Assembly: GCF_024266585.1 (NCBI RefSeq)
Contig: NZ_CP100647.1
Span: 3,639,001-3,703,000 of the forward strand
Direction of reading: 5' to 3'
DNA: 64,000 nucleotides
Origin: Xanthomonas sacchari
GTDB lineage: Bacteria > Pseudomonadota > Gammaproteobacteria > Xanthomonadales > Xanthomonadaceae
The position numbers and the translations under genes were made by a program. The notes under the pieces are model-generated. The model had not been told where the DNA came from. It saw nothing but the letters and a program-made list of their open reading frames with translations, and made no database searches. Shown piece by piece: positions 27,401 to 36,149 of the stretch (position 1 is the stretch's first letter; every line of letters starts with the position of its first letter).

Positions 27401-27958
27401 ATGTCCATCTGGAAAGATCAGGGTCCCGCGCGCAAGGACGGCCTGCCGCCGGTTCCCGGCAACGGCGCGTTGCCGCCGGAACCGCGCCCGCCGGGCGACG
27501 CCGCGCCGGGCGAACCGCTTGCCGCGGTCGCTGCCGCCGCACCTGCCGCCCGCACCGCCGCCCCGGCCCCGGCCCCGGCCCCGGCCGCGAAGGAATCGCT
27601 GATCGCCGCAGACATCAGCATCGAAGGCAAGATCGAGGGCACCGGCCATATCCGCATCGCCGGCAAGTTCAAGGGCGACGTCAACGTGCAGGGCGATCTC
27701 ACCATCGAGACCGGCGCCAAGCTCAGCGGCGGCGTGCGCGCCGACAAGGTGATCATCGCCGGCGAGCTGGAAGGCAACATCGAATCGGCCTCGCGGGTGG
27801 AACTGCTGGCCTCCGGCGCGCTGATCGGCGACGTCAAGGCCGGCTCGCTGACCGTGGCCGCCGGCTCGCGCATGCGCGGCCAGGCCGACTTCGGCTGGGA
27901 CGACGACAAGCACGCCCGCAAGGGCGGCAAGCCCGCGGAGTCCGACGCCGGCGCATGA
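27401..27958 (+). CDS. Bactofilin-family polymer-forming protein
   Basis: 185 residues: a disordered Pro/Ala-rich N-terminus (to about 65, with an Ala-Pro repeat encoded by CCCCGG units), a central beta-helical bactofilin domain (about 66-165: ISIEGKIEGTGHIRIAGKFKG, then VRADKVIIAGELEGNI and SRVELLASGALIGDVKAG), and a charged tail. Bactofilins assemble into non-nucleotide-dependent filaments that organise the envelope, and the hydrophobic strands here fit the right-handed parallel beta-helix. Its stop overlaps the ATG of the next gene, so the two are translationally coupled. Confidence 0.88.
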   Translation: MSIWKDQGPARKDGLPPVPGNGALPPEPRPPGDAAPGEPLAAVAAAAPAARTAAPAPAPAPAAKESLIAADISIEGKIEGTGHIRIAGKFKGDVNVQGDLTIETGAKLSGGVRADKVIIAGELEGNIESASRVELLASGALIGDVKAGSLTVAAGSRMRGQADFGWDDDKHARKGGKPAESDAGA

Positions 27959-28317
27959 GCAGCCCGCGTCCCGGCAGTCCGGGGGCGACCCGGACCTGCC
28001 CGCACTGCAAGGCCACCATTCTCGAAAGCGCCAGCGTCTGCCCGGCGTGCAAGCACCACCTGCGCTTCGATTCAGCGGTGCTGCAGCAGACGGCGCCGTC
28101 GGCGCTGGTGCCGCTGCGGGTGGAGGGCAGCATCCGTCACCCGGCCGACGGCAGCGCCTGGGAATACACCGTGCTGGTGAGCATCCGCAACGGCCGCGGC
28201 GAGGAGATCAAGCGCCAGCTCGTCGGCGTCGGCGCGATGCTCGACGGCGAGGAGCGCAGCTTCACGCTTTCCGTCGAGGCGACGCCGCTGCGCGGGGGGC
28301 GGCGCGGCAAGCACTAG
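27955..28317 (+). CDS. Zinc-ribbon protein coupled to bactofilin
   Basis: 120 residues. The N-terminal zinc ribbon is CPHCKATILESASVCPACKHH (Cys pairs 16 residues apart); a beta-rich domain follows (ALVPLRVEGSIRHP, WEYTVLVSIRNGRGEEI) and a basic tail. I do not recognise a named family. It overlaps the bactofilin stop by 4 bases (ATGA), so it probably works with it, for example as an assembly or anchoring factor; this is inference from gene order only. Confidence 0.7.
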   Translation: MSSPRPGSPGATRTCPHCKATILESASVCPACKHHLRFDSAVLQQTAPSALVPLRVEGSIRHPADGSAWEYTVLVSIRNGRGEEIKRQLVGVGAMLDGEERSFTLSVEATPLRGGRRGKH

Positions 28318-28561
28318 CGCCTGTGGCGCGGGGATTGGGGATTGGGGATGCGTAAGCGCCTAGCCCCTCTCCCGCCGGGAGAGGGGTTGGGGTGAGGGTA
28401 CGGCCGCACGATGCCGGTGGTCGCTGCACGTGCTGCCTGGCGGCGCTGGCTGTCGTGCCCTCATCCGCCCCTTCGGGGCACCTTCTCCCGACCGGAGAAG
28501 GAAGCGCTGGCCAGCCCACTTTCCCAGCAAATGGCCGCGCGATGGGTAGCTTTCCGCACGC
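28318..28561. repeat. Cluster of dispersed intergenic repeats
   Basis: It holds GGGGATTGGGGATTGGGGAT-type direct repeats (28330-28350), the CCCCTCTCCC/GGGAGAGGGG hairpin (28364-28386), a GCCCCTTCGGGGC hairpin and a CTTCTCC/GGAGAAG hairpin (28450-28505). The second shares its arms with the element at 4670-4699. They are probably transcription-terminating or mRNA-stabilising structures between two convergent genes. Confidence 0.65.
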
Positions 28562-30202
28562 CTACGGCAAGGCCCGCGCCAACAACTCCTCGACCGGCAC
28601 ACCCGCCTGCAGTGTGCCGAACGCCAGTCCATGCACGCCGGCCAGGCGGCTGCGCACGAACGCGGCGGCGGCCGGGCTGGCGCTGCGCAGCAGGAGCGCG
28701 GCCTGCAAGGCCAGCGCGATGCGTTCGGCCAGGTGCCGTGCGCTGAACTCGTCGACCTCGGCGTTGCCGGCCAACGGCGCACGCAGTGCGTCCAGCGCCG
28801 CGTCGTAGGCCGGGTCGCTGCCGGCCGCCGTCTGCAGCTCCGCCAGCACCGCGGCGGCGCTGGCCGGTTCGCGCGCCAGCGCGCGCAGCACGTCCAGGCA
28901 CTGGATGTTGCCGCTGCCCTCCCAGATCGAATTCAGCGGCGCCTGCCGGTACAGCCGCGGCAGGATCGATTCCTCGACGTAGCCGGCGCCGCCCAGGCAT
29001 TCCTGCGCCTCGTTGACGAAGGCCGGCGCGCGCTTGCACAGCCAGTACTTGCCCAGCGCGGTGGCGATGCGCGCGAACGCCGCTTCCGACGCATCGGCAT
29101 CGGCCGCGTCCACCGCGCGCGCCACGCGCAGCGCGAACGCGGTGGCGGCTTCCGATTCCAGGGCCAGATCGGCCAGCACGTTGCGCATCAGCGGCTGCTC
29201 GACCAGACGCCTGCCGAAGGCGACGCGATGCCGCGCGTGGTGCAGCGCCTGCGCCAGCGCCATGCGCATCTGCGCGGCCGCGGCGAGCATGCAGTCGAGC
29301 CGGGTCAGCATCACCATGCCGATGATCCGCGCCACCCCGCGCCCTTCCTCGCCGACGCGCTGCGCCCAGGCGCCGGCGAACTCCACTTCGCTGGAGGCGT
29401 TGGACCAGTCGCCCAGCTTGTCCTTCAGCCGCATCAGCCGCAGCGCGTTGAGTCGGCCGTCGGGCAGGCGCCGCGGCAGCAGGAAGCAGGTCAATCCGCC
29501 CGGGGCCTGCGCCAGCACCAGGAAGCCGTCGGACATCGGCGCGGAAAAGAACCACTTGTGCCCGACCAGGGTGTACGCGCCGTTGCCGTCCAGCGGCGTG
29601 GCGACGGTGGCGTTGCTGCGCACGTCCGAGCCGCCCTGCTTCTCGGTCATGCCCATGCCCAGGGTGATGCCGGCCTTGTCGGCGATCGGCACATCGCGCG
29701 GGTCGTAGTGCGGGGCGGCGGCCTTGTCGGCCCAGTCGCGCAAGGCCGGGTCCTGGCGCAGCACCGCGACCGCGGCGTGGGTCATGGTCAGCGGGCAACT
29801 GGTGCCGGCCTCGGCCTGATGGTGCAGGTAACTCAGCGCAGCGCGTGCCACGTGCGCACCCGGCTGCGGGGTGTGCCAGGACAGCCCGGCCACGCCATGG
29901 CGCTTGGCCGCGTCCAGCAACTGGTGGTAGGCCGGATGGAACTCGACCGTATCGATGCGGTGGCCGTAGCGGTCGTGGGTGCGCAGCCGCGGGCGGTCGC
30001 GGTTGGCGTCGAAGCCGAGCCGGTACAGCGCATCGCCGGCCAGTGCGCCGTACTGCGCGAGCGCCGCGGCGAAGGCGGCGCCGCCCTCGCGCGCGATGGC
30101 CGCGCGCAGCACCGCGTCGTCGGCCCACAGATCGCGCGGTTCGAACGGCGGCGGCTGGTTGTCGACCGTATGCGTGGCGAACGCCGGCAGGTCCGTGTGC
30201 AT
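28562..30202 (-). CDS. AidB-like acyl-CoA dehydrogenase
   Basis: 546 residues, longer than ordinary acyl-CoA dehydrogenases (about 380-400) and of AidB length. Motifs: GMGMTEKQGGSDVRSN (FAD-contacting and substrate loop), HKWFFSAPMSDGFLVLA, the region from VGEEGRGVARI, RVAFGRRLVEQPLMRNVLADL and the flavin-site ECLGGAGYVEESILPRLYRQ. AidB binds FAD and DNA in the E. coli adaptive response to alkylation but shows only weak isovaleryl-CoA dehydrogenase activity. No ada gene is near, so a metabolic role in branched-chain or long-chain acyl-CoA oxidation is equally likely. Confidence 0.87.
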   Translation of the reverse strand: MHTDLPAFATHTVDNQPPPFEPRDLWADDAVLRAAIAREGGAAFAAALAQYGALAGDALYRLGFDANRDRPRLRTHDRYGHRIDTVEFHPAYHQLLDAAKRHGVAGLSWHTPQPGAHVARAALSYLHHQAEAGTSCPLTMTHAAVAVLRQDPALRDWADKAAAPHYDPRDVPIADKAGITLGMGMTEKQGGSDVRSNATVATPLDGNGAYTLVGHKWFFSAPMSDGFLVLAQAPGGLTCFLLPRRLPDGRLNALRLMRLKDKLGDWSNASSEVEFAGAWAQRVGEEGRGVARIIGMVMLTRLDCMLAAAAQMRMALAQALHHARHRVAFGRRLVEQPLMRNVLADLALESEAATAFALRVARAVDAADADASEAAFARIATALGKYWLCKRAPAFVNEAQECLGGAGYVEESILPRLYRQAPLNSIWEGSGNIQCLDVLRALAREPASAAAVLAELQTAAGSDPAYDAALDALRAPLAGNAEVDEFSARHLAERIALALQAALLLRSASPAAAAFVRSRLAGVHGLAFGTLQAGVPVEELLARALP

Positions 30203-30313
30203 GCATCTCCCTCCCAGAAGCGCTGGGCGCATTGTGGCCGATCCGCCGCGCGGCCGCGAACGCGCGCGGCGGATTCTCATCTCCTGCACACCGGCTTGGA
30301 CACAGTGGCGCCC

Positions 30314-31318
30314 ATGCCGACTGCCGCTTCCCAGGACCTGGTGGTGCTGCGCCCGGAAGGGCTGTACTGCCCCGCCGGCGACTTCCACATCGATCCCTGG
30401 CGGCCGGTGCCGCGCGCGGTCATCACCCACGGCCACGGCGACCACGCGCGCTCGGGCATGGGCGAGTACCACTGCGCCGCCGCCGGCCTGCCGATCCTGC
30501 GCTGGCGACTGGGCGAGCAGGCCTACCGCGCCTACGCCTACGGCACCCGCTTCACCCTCGGCCGGGCGCAGGTCTCGCTGCATCCGGCCGGGCACGTGCT
30601 CGGCTCGGCGCAGGTGCGCATCGAGGTCGACGGCGAGGTCTGGGTGGCCTCGGGCGACTACAAGCGCCAGCCCGACCCGACCTGCGCGGCGTTCGAGGTG
30701 GTGCGCTGCGATACCTTCATCACCGAGGCCACCTTCGCCCTGCCGGTGTACCGCTGGCCGGACACCAGCACGGTGGCGCGCGAGATCGTCGCCTGGCGCC
30801 GCGAGTGCGCCGCGCGCGGCGAGGCCGCCGTGCTTTTCTGCTACGCGCTGGGCAAGGCGCAACGCGTGCTCGCCGAACTGCAGCCGTGGGACGATCAACC
30901 GGCACTGCTGCACGGCGCGGTGGCGGCCGGCGTGGCGGTGTACCGCGAGGCCGGCGTGGCGATGCTGGAGACGCGTACCGTGGCCGAACTGGACAAGCGC
31001 GCCGACTATGCCGGGCAATTGGTGCTGGCGCCGCCGTCGGCGGCCGGCAGCCCGTGGCTGCGCCGCTTCCGCCACGCGCAGCTCGGCTTCGCCTCGGGCT
31101 GGATGCGGCTGCGCGGCAACCGCCGCCGGCGCAACTACGATCGCGGCTTCGTGGTCTCCGACCATGCCGACTGGCCGGACCTGCTGCGCACCATCGACGA
31201 GACCGGCGCACGCCGGGTGATCGCCACCCACGGCAACACCGACGCGATCATCCGCGCGCTCAACGAACGCGGCGTCGCCGCCGAAGCGTTCCGCACCGAC
31301 TACGGTGGCGAGGAATGA
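30314..31318 (+). CDS. Ligase-associated DNA repair exonuclease (beta-CASP metallo-lactamase fold)
   Basis: 334 residues. Metallo-beta-lactamase motif H39-x-H41-x-D43-H44 (THGHGDHARSG), further metal ligands in HPAGHVLGS and WVASGDYKRQ, and C-terminal VSDHADW with VIATHGNTD, as in the ligase-associated exonuclease family. Pseudomonas homologues (Shuman laboratory, Lhr-Core gene cluster) are studied as DNA-processing nucleases. First of four genes; its TGA overlaps the ATG of the ligase. This order (exonuclease, ligase, helicase, PdeM) is the known DNA damage response cluster. Confidence 0.88.
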   Translation: MPTAASQDLVVLRPEGLYCPAGDFHIDPWRPVPRAVITHGHGDHARSGMGEYHCAAAGLPILRWRLGEQAYRAYAYGTRFTLGRAQVSLHPAGHVLGSAQVRIEVDGEVWVASGDYKRQPDPTCAAFEVVRCDTFITEATFALPVYRWPDTSTVAREIVAWRRECAARGEAAVLFCYALGKAQRVLAELQPWDDQPALLHGAVAAGVAVYREAGVAMLETRTVAELDKRADYAGQLVLAPPSAAGSPWLRRFRHAQLGFASGWMRLRGNRRRRNYDRGFVVSDHADWPDLLRTIDETGARRVIATHGNTDAIIRALNERGVAAEAFRTDYGGEE

Positions 31319-32907
31319 ATCGCTTCGCCGCGCTGTACCGGCAACTGGACCAGAGCACCGCGACGCTGGACAAGCGCGCCGCGCTGGTCGCGTATTTCGA
31401 GCAGGCGCCGCCGGCGGACGCGGCCTGGGCGATCTGGCTGCTCAGCGGCGGCAAGCTGCGGCGCATCGCCAACACCCGCGAGCTGCGCGAGTGGATCGCG
31501 CAGGAAAGCGGCCTGCCCGGCTGGCTGGTGGACGACAGCTACGACCACGTCGGCGATCTGGCCGAAACCCTGACTCTGCTGCTCGACGACCCGGCGGACA
31601 TCTCCGACCCGGTGCCGCTGCGCGACTGGATCGAGGAGCGCCTGCTGCCGGTGGCCGCGCAGGACGATGCCGCGCGCCGCGCCGCGGTGGTCGCCGGCTG
31701 GCGCAGCCTGGCCTTCGACGAGCGCCTGCTGTTCAACAAGCTGCTGACCGGCGCGCTGCGCGTGGGCGTGTCGCAGCGGCTGGTGCAGCAGGCGCTGGCG
31801 GCGATGTCGGGAATCGACATCGCGCGCATCGCCCAGCGCATGCTCGGCACCTGGTCGCCGACGCCGCAGGCGCTGGAGCAGTTGCTGTCCGACGAGGTGC
31901 TGCCCAGCGACCGCCAGCAGCCCTACCCGTTCTTCCTCGCCTCGCCGCTGGAGGCGGAAGCGGCCACGCTCGGCGCCATCGACGACTGGCTGCTGGAATG
32001 GAAGTGGGATGGCATCCGCCTGCAACTGATCCGCCGCGACGGCGAGGTGGCGCTGTGGTCGCGTGGCGAGGAACGCCTGGACGGGCGCTTCCCGGAGATC
32101 GAAGCGGCGGCGGCGACACTGCCGCGCGATGCGGTGATCGATGGCGAACTGCTGGTCTGGCGCGAGGGCGACGCCGCGCCGCTGCCGTTCACCGCACTGC
32201 AGACCCGCATCCAGCGGCGCAAGCCCGGCGCCAAGACCCTGGCCGACACGCCGGCGCGCGTGCTCGCCTACGACCTGCTGGAACTGGAGGGCCAGGACCT
32301 GCGCGAGCAGCCGCTGCAACAGCGCCGCGCGCAACTGCAGGCGTTGCTGGAGGCGCATGCCGATCCGCGCCTGACGCTGTCGCCACAGGTGCAGGCGGCG
32401 ACATGGGAGCAGGCGGCGACGCTGCGCGAGGACGCGCGCACGCGCGGCGTGGAAGGGCTGATGCTCAAGCGCGCCACCTCGCCCTACCAGTCCGGCCGCC
32501 GCCGCGGCGATTGGTGGAAATGGAAGGTCGCACCGCTGACCATCGACGCGGTGCTGCTGTACGCGCAGGCTGGCCATGGCCGGCGCAGCACGCTGTACAC
32601 CGACTACACCTTCGGCCTGTGGGACGGCGAGCAGTTGGTGCCGGTGGCCAAGGCCTACTCCGGCCTGGACGACAGCGAGATCCTGGCGCTGGACCGCTGG
32701 ATCCGCGCGCATACCACCGAGCGCTTCGGCCCGGTGCGTGCGGTGACGCCGTATCACGTATTCGAACTCGGTTTCGAGGCGGTGAACAAGAGCGGGCGGC
32801 ACAAGTCCGGCATCGCCGTGCGCTTCCCGCGCATCCTGCGCTGGCGCCACGACAAGCCGTTCGCCGAGGCCGACCGGCTGACCACGCTGCAGGCGCTGGC
32901 GCGATGA
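31315..32907 (+). CDS. ATP-dependent DNA ligase of the repair cluster
   Basis: 530 residues. The nucleotidyl-transferase lysine is K230 in EWKWDGIR; later motifs are ELLVWREGD, YDLLELEG, GVEGLMLKR and WWKWKVAP. The N-terminal helical DNA-binding region (about 1-205) includes LLTGALRVGVSQRLV. A C-terminal OB fold carries the tail (about 420-530). It seals DNA nicks with ATP, separately from the NAD-dependent LigA that every bacterium keeps for replication. It belongs to the PP_1105-type family. It starts inside the exonuclease stop (ATGA) and ends inside the helicase start, so translation is coupled. Confidence 0.93.
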   Translation: MNRFAALYRQLDQSTATLDKRAALVAYFEQAPPADAAWAIWLLSGGKLRRIANTRELREWIAQESGLPGWLVDDSYDHVGDLAETLTLLLDDPADISDPVPLRDWIEERLLPVAAQDDAARRAAVVAGWRSLAFDERLLFNKLLTGALRVGVSQRLVQQALAAMSGIDIARIAQRMLGTWSPTPQALEQLLSDEVLPSDRQQPYPFFLASPLEAEAATLGAIDDWLLEWKWDGIRLQLIRRDGEVALWSRGEERLDGRFPEIEAAAATLPRDAVIDGELLVWREGDAAPLPFTALQTRIQRRKPGAKTLADTPARVLAYDLLELEGQDLREQPLQQRRAQLQALLEAHADPRLTLSPQVQAATWEQAATLREDARTRGVEGLMLKRATSPYQSGRRRGDWWKWKVAPLTIDAVLLYAQAGHGRRSTLYTDYTFGLWDGEQLVPVAKAYSGLDDSEILALDRWIRAHTTERFGPVRAVTPYHVFELGFEAVNKSGRHKSGIAVRFPRILRWRHDKPFAEADRLTTLQALAR

Positions 32908-35453
32908 GCGCGTCCGCGGCACGCCGGCGCCCGGCCGATGCGCCGCTGTACGCCTGGTTCGCGCAGCAGGGCTGGCAACCGCTGCCGTTCCAGCGCGCGT
33001 TGTGGCGGCATTATCTTGACGGCGGCTCGGGGCTGCTGCACACGCCCACCGGCAGCGGCAAGACCCTGGCCGCATTCGGCGGCCCCTTGCTGGAAGGCCT
33101 GCGCGCGCAGGCCGCTACGCAGGCGGCCGCCACGAGGAAGAAGACGGCACGCGGCGCCCACACGGCCGCCGCCCCCGCCAGGGCCGCAACGCCGCCGCGC
33201 GCGCGCCGGCAGGCGCAACGCGATCTCAAGGTGCTGTGGATCACGCCCTTGCGCGCGCTCGCCGCCGACACCGTGCGCGCGCTGCGCGAACCGGCGCAGG
33301 CGCTGGGCCTGGACTGGCAAATCGGCCTGCGCACCGGCGACGCCAGCGCGCGCGACAAGCGCCTGGCGCGCAGCGGCAAGCTCGACGTGCTGGTGACCAC
33401 GCCCGAATCGCTGGCACTGCTGCTGTCCTATCCCGACACCGCGCCGCAACTGGCGACGCTGCGCTGCGTGATCGTCGACGAGTGGCACGAACTGCTCGGC
33501 AACAAGCGCGGCGTGCTGCTGCAGCTGTGCCTGGCGCGGCTGCGCGGCTGGGCGCCGGCGCTGCGTACCTGGGGCCTGTCGGCCACGCTCGGCAACCTGG
33601 ACGAAGCGCGCGACGTGCTGCTGCCGCACCTGCCGCAGGCGCGGATCGTGGCCGGGGTCAAGCCACGCACGCTGACCCTGGAGACGCTGGCGCCGGCGGT
33701 CGGCGAGCGCTTCCCCTGGGCCGGCCACCTGGGCCTGGCGCAGTTGCCGCGGGTGCTGGAAAAGCTGTTCGCGGTGCGCACCAGCCTGCTGTTCACCAAC
33801 ACTCGCGCGCAGGCCGAACTGTGGCACCAGGCGTTGACCTCGGTGTGGCCGGAAGAGCCGCACACGCTGGCCCTGCACCACGGCTCGCTGGACCCGGCGC
33901 TGCGCAGCGCCGCCGAGCAGGGGCTGCGCGATGGCAGCCTGCGCTGTGTGGTGGCGACTTCGAGCCTGGACCTGGGCGTGGACTTCCCTGCGGTCGACCA
34001 GGTGCTGCAGATCGGCAGCCCCAAGGGCGTGGCGCGGCTGCTGCAGCGCGCCGGCCGCGCCAAGCATCGCCCCGGCGAGGCCGGCCACGTGCTGTGCGTG
34101 CCCTCGCACGCGCTGGAACTGGTCGAATACGCCGCCGCGCGGCGCGCCATCGCCCATGGCCGCATCGAATCGCGGCCCTCGCCGCGGCTGTCGCTGGACG
34201 TGCTGGCGCAGCACTGCATCACCTGCGCACTGGGTGGCGGCTTCGATGCCGAAGCGCTGTACGCCGAAGTGCGCGGAACCGCCGCCTTCGCCCTGCTGGA
34301 TGCGCCGACCTGGCAGGCGGTACTGGAATTCGTGGTGCAGGGCGGGCGCCCACTGGCGCAATACCCGGACTACCGCAAGGTGGTGCTGGACGAAGACGGC
34401 CTGTACCGCGTGCACGACCGCCGCATCGCCCTGCGCCATCGCCTGTCGATCGGCACCATCACCAGCGACGGCAGCGTCGCGGTGCGCTTCCTGCGCGGCG
34501 GCCGGCTCGGCGCGGTGGAGGAACAGTTCGTCGGCCGCCTGCGTCGCGGCGACCGCTTCCAGTTCGCCGGGCGCCTGCTGGAACTGGTGCGGCTGGAGGA
34601 CATGACCGCCTACGTGCGCCTGGCCAAGGGCGGCGACGGCAGCGTGCCGAAATGGATGGGTGGGCGCATGCCGCTGTCCTCGGAACTGGGCCGCGAAGTG
34701 GAAGCGGTGTTCGCCGATCCGCGCGGCGAGGCCGAACTGCGCGCGCTGGCGCCGCTGCTCGGCTTGCAGCGCGCGCTGTCGGACCTGCCGGCGCCACAGC
34801 GGCTGCTGGCCGAGCGCGTGCGCGCCCGCGACGGCCAGCACCTGTTCGTGTATCCGTTCGCCGGTCGCCAGGTGCACGAAGGCCTGGCTGCGCTGCTGGC
34901 GCTGCGCTGGGGCCGACGGCAGCGCAATACCTTCAGCTTCGCCGCCAACGACTACGGCCTGGTGCTGTCGCCGGCGGAGGATGCGCCGATCGACGCAGTG
35001 CTGCTGCGCGCGCTGCTGAGCCCGGCGCAGTTGTTCGAGGATCTGCGCGAGAGCCTCAACCTGGGCGAACTGGCGCGGCGCCAGTTCCGCGAGATCGCCC
35101 GCGTCGCCGGCCTGCTGCCGCCGAGCCTGCCCGGCCGCCTGCCGCGCAGCCTGCGCCAGCTGCAGGCTTCCAGCGGCCTGCTGTACGACGTGCTGAGCCG
35201 CTTCGATCCCGGTCACTTGCTGCTGGCGCAGGCCGAGCGCGAGGTGCTGCAGGGCGAGATGGAACTGACCCGGCTCGCCGCCACCCTGGACGATTGCGCC
35301 GCGCGCGAGCTGGCGCTGCACACCCCGCGCAGCCTCACGCCGCTGGCGTTCCCGCTGTGGGCCGAAAGCATCCGTGGCCAGCTCAGCACCGAGGACTGGA
35401 AGGCGCGGGTGATGCGTGCGGCGGCGCAACTGGAGCAGCGCCATGCGCGCTGA
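32904..35453 (+). CDS. Lhr-Core DEXH-box DNA helicase
   Basis: 849 residues. Walker A is TPTGSGKT (Lys about 53), motif Ia TPLRAL, motif II DEWH, motif III SATLGN and motif VI QRAGRAKHR, followed by the winged-helix and Lhr-core domains characteristic of the ligase-associated helicase. It is a 3'-5' helicase/translocase in homologues. A low-complexity Ala/Arg/Thr/Lys insertion (about residues 73-105) lies between motif I and Ia; it may be lineage-specific. The gene overlaps the ligase stop by 4 bases and PdeM by 11 bases. Confidence 0.92.
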   Translation: MSASAARRRPADAPLYAWFAQQGWQPLPFQRALWRHYLDGGSGLLHTPTGSGKTLAAFGGPLLEGLRAQAATQAAATRKKTARGAHTAAAPARAATPPRARRQAQRDLKVLWITPLRALAADTVRALREPAQALGLDWQIGLRTGDASARDKRLARSGKLDVLVTTPESLALLLSYPDTAPQLATLRCVIVDEWHELLGNKRGVLLQLCLARLRGWAPALRTWGLSATLGNLDEARDVLLPHLPQARIVAGVKPRTLTLETLAPAVGERFPWAGHLGLAQLPRVLEKLFAVRTSLLFTNTRAQAELWHQALTSVWPEEPHTLALHHGSLDPALRSAAEQGLRDGSLRCVVATSSLDLGVDFPAVDQVLQIGSPKGVARLLQRAGRAKHRPGEAGHVLCVPSHALELVEYAAARRAIAHGRIESRPSPRLSLDVLAQHCITCALGGGFDAEALYAEVRGTAAFALLDAPTWQAVLEFVVQGGRPLAQYPDYRKVVLDEDGLYRVHDRRIALRHRLSIGTITSDGSVAVRFLRGGRLGAVEEQFVGRLRRGDRFQFAGRLLELVRLEDMTAYVRLAKGGDGSVPKWMGGRMPLSSELGREVEAVFADPRGEAELRALAPLLGLQRALSDLPAPQRLLAERVRARDGQHLFVYPFAGRQVHEGLAALLALRWGRRQRNTFSFAANDYGLVLSPAEDAPIDAVLLRALLSPAQLFEDLRESLNLGELARRQFREIARVAGLLPPSLPGRLPRSLRQLQASSGLLYDVLSRFDPGHLLLAQAEREVLQGEMELTRLAATLDDCAARELALHTPRSLTPLAFPLWAESIRGQLSTEDWKARVMRAAAQLEQRHAR

Positions 35454-36093
35454 ACTGGACTGGACCCTGGCGGGCGAGCCGATGCGCCTGCTCGGCGACC
35501 GCGCGCTGTGCTGGCCGGCGCGGCGGCGGCTGCTGATCGCCGACCTGCACCTGGGCAAGGCCGACGTCTTTCGCCGCGCCGGCATCGGCCTGCCGCGCGG
35601 GGGGACCGCACACGACCTTGCACGGCTCTCGGCGCTGCTGCAGGCGCAGGACGCACTGGAACTGTGGATCCTCGGCGACGTACTGCACGGCGCCGCGCCC
35701 GACGCCGACTGGCAGCGGCAATGGCATGCCTGGCGCGCGCAACATCCGCAGCTGCGGGTGGCGGCGATCGCCGGCAACCACGACCGCGCCCTCGCCAACG
35801 CCGGGCTGGACATCGCGCTGCTCGGCGCGCAGGTGGAGGACGGCCCGTTCGTGCTGCGCCACGACCCGGTGCCGGAGACGCGGCGCCACGTGCTGTGCGG
35901 ACACCTGCACCCGCTGGCCAAATTGCCTGGCGTGCGCCCGCGCTGGCCGGCATTCTGGCTGCGCGACGGCATGACCGTGCTGCCGGCGTTCTCGCACTTC
36001 ACCGCCGGCGTCGCCCCGGTCCTGGCGCCGGGCGAGCGCCTGGTCGCCTGCGTCGAAGGCGCGGCCTTCGCCCTGCCGGTGGCTGCGGCATAG
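35443..36093 (+). CDS. pdeM: Ligase-associated metallophosphoesterase PdeM
   Basis: 216 residues with calcineurin-like phosphoesterase motifs: IADLHLGK (D-x-H), GDVLHG, AGNHDR and CGHLHP. PdeM is the manganese-dependent DNA endonuclease/phosphodiesterase of the same four-gene repair cluster. It starts within the helicase reading frame (11-base overlap) and is the last gene of the operon. About 55 bases after its stop begins the long REP-derived tandem array. Confidence 0.9.
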   Translation: MRAELDWTLAGEPMRLLGDRALCWPARRRLLIADLHLGKADVFRRAGIGLPRGGTAHDLARLSALLQAQDALELWILGDVLHGAAPDADWQRQWHAWRAQHPQLRVAAIAGNHDRALANAGLDIALLGAQVEDGPFVLRHDPVPETRRHVLCGHLHPLAKLPGVRPRWPAFWLRDGMTVLPAFSHFTAGVAPVLAPGERLVACVEGAAFALPVAAA

Positions 36094-36149
36094 GTCGGGC
36101 GCGGGTGCGTCTGGTCGATCGTCAACAGACACCGCGAGGACGCATCACC

